A DNA stretch of 6,681 bases from Alphaproteobacteria bacterium (GTDB taxonomy: Bacteria; Pseudomonadota; Alphaproteobacteria; SMXP01): contig JANQLI010000082.1 of NCBI GenBank assembly GCA_028280675.1, forward strand, positions 1 to 6,681. Direction: 5' to 3'. Positions 6,646 to 6,681 of this stretch are shown here, in pieces. A program made the position numbers and the translations under genes. The notes under the pieces were generated by a model. The model worked only from the letters and a program-made list of their open reading frames with translations. It had not been told where the DNA came from and searched no databases. Position 1 is the first letter of the stretch, and each line of letters opens with the position of its first letter.

Positions 6646-6681
6646 GTTATCATCGTTTTGTGTCTTGGTTATCCCTAGTCT

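Noticed and set aside
6632..6681. Promoter of the DUF547-led cluster
   Set aside because: Only 50 bases are available. Apart from the ribosome binding site, a GATAAC-like hexamer is present but no matching -35 element can be argued.

Overview
The window looks like a stretch of an alphaproteobacterial chromosome with roughly balanced base composition. That assignment is an inference from protein style: a sensor kinase with an HDLRN phosphoacceptor box, and a DUF547 / TVP38 / FAD-oxidoreductase gene order that I associate with Alphaproteobacteria. No rRNA, tRNA, mobile element or CRISPR array is visible.

Layout. Bases 1-181 hold no gene I can support. Bases 1-64 are a perfect reverse complement of bases 240-303, which lie inside the signal-peptide region of the first gene. 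Bases 182-1300 (+) encode a predicted outer-membrane lipoprotein of unknown function with a helical middle and a C-terminal part resembling a degenerate OmpA fold. Only 12 bp separate its stop from the convergent gene. The rest of the window is one minus-strand cluster read from right to left: a secreted DUF547 protein (6631-5768), a TVP38/TMEM64 (VTT/DedA-like) membrane protein (5771-5013), a class I pyridine nucleotide-disulfide oxidoreductase (5016-3586), a membrane sensor histidine kinase (3553-2084) and a trans-aconitate 2-methyltransferase, tam (2083-1313).

How the genes may work together. The cluster is very compact: two successive 4-bp ATGA stop/start overlaps, a 32-bp gap, then a stop codon directly abutting the next start (TAAATG). 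This strongly suggests one transcript with translational coupling. The first three genes could form an envelope-associated redox or transport unit, with an exported protein, a membrane protein and a cytosolic flavoprotein. TVP38-type and FAD-oxidoreductase domains are known as fused proteins elsewhere, which supports a link between the middle two. The kinase has no response regulator here, so its partner must lie elsewhere. tam detoxifies trans-aconitate and has no obvious mechanistic tie to its neighbours.

The points most worth checking are the 64-bp inverted repeat at the very edge of the window (possibly an assembly or amplification artefact), the oxidoreductase that would easily be mislabelled mercuric reductase although it lacks that enzyme's diagnostic cysteines, and the coupled DUF547/TVP38/oxidoreductase set, whose joint function I do not know.
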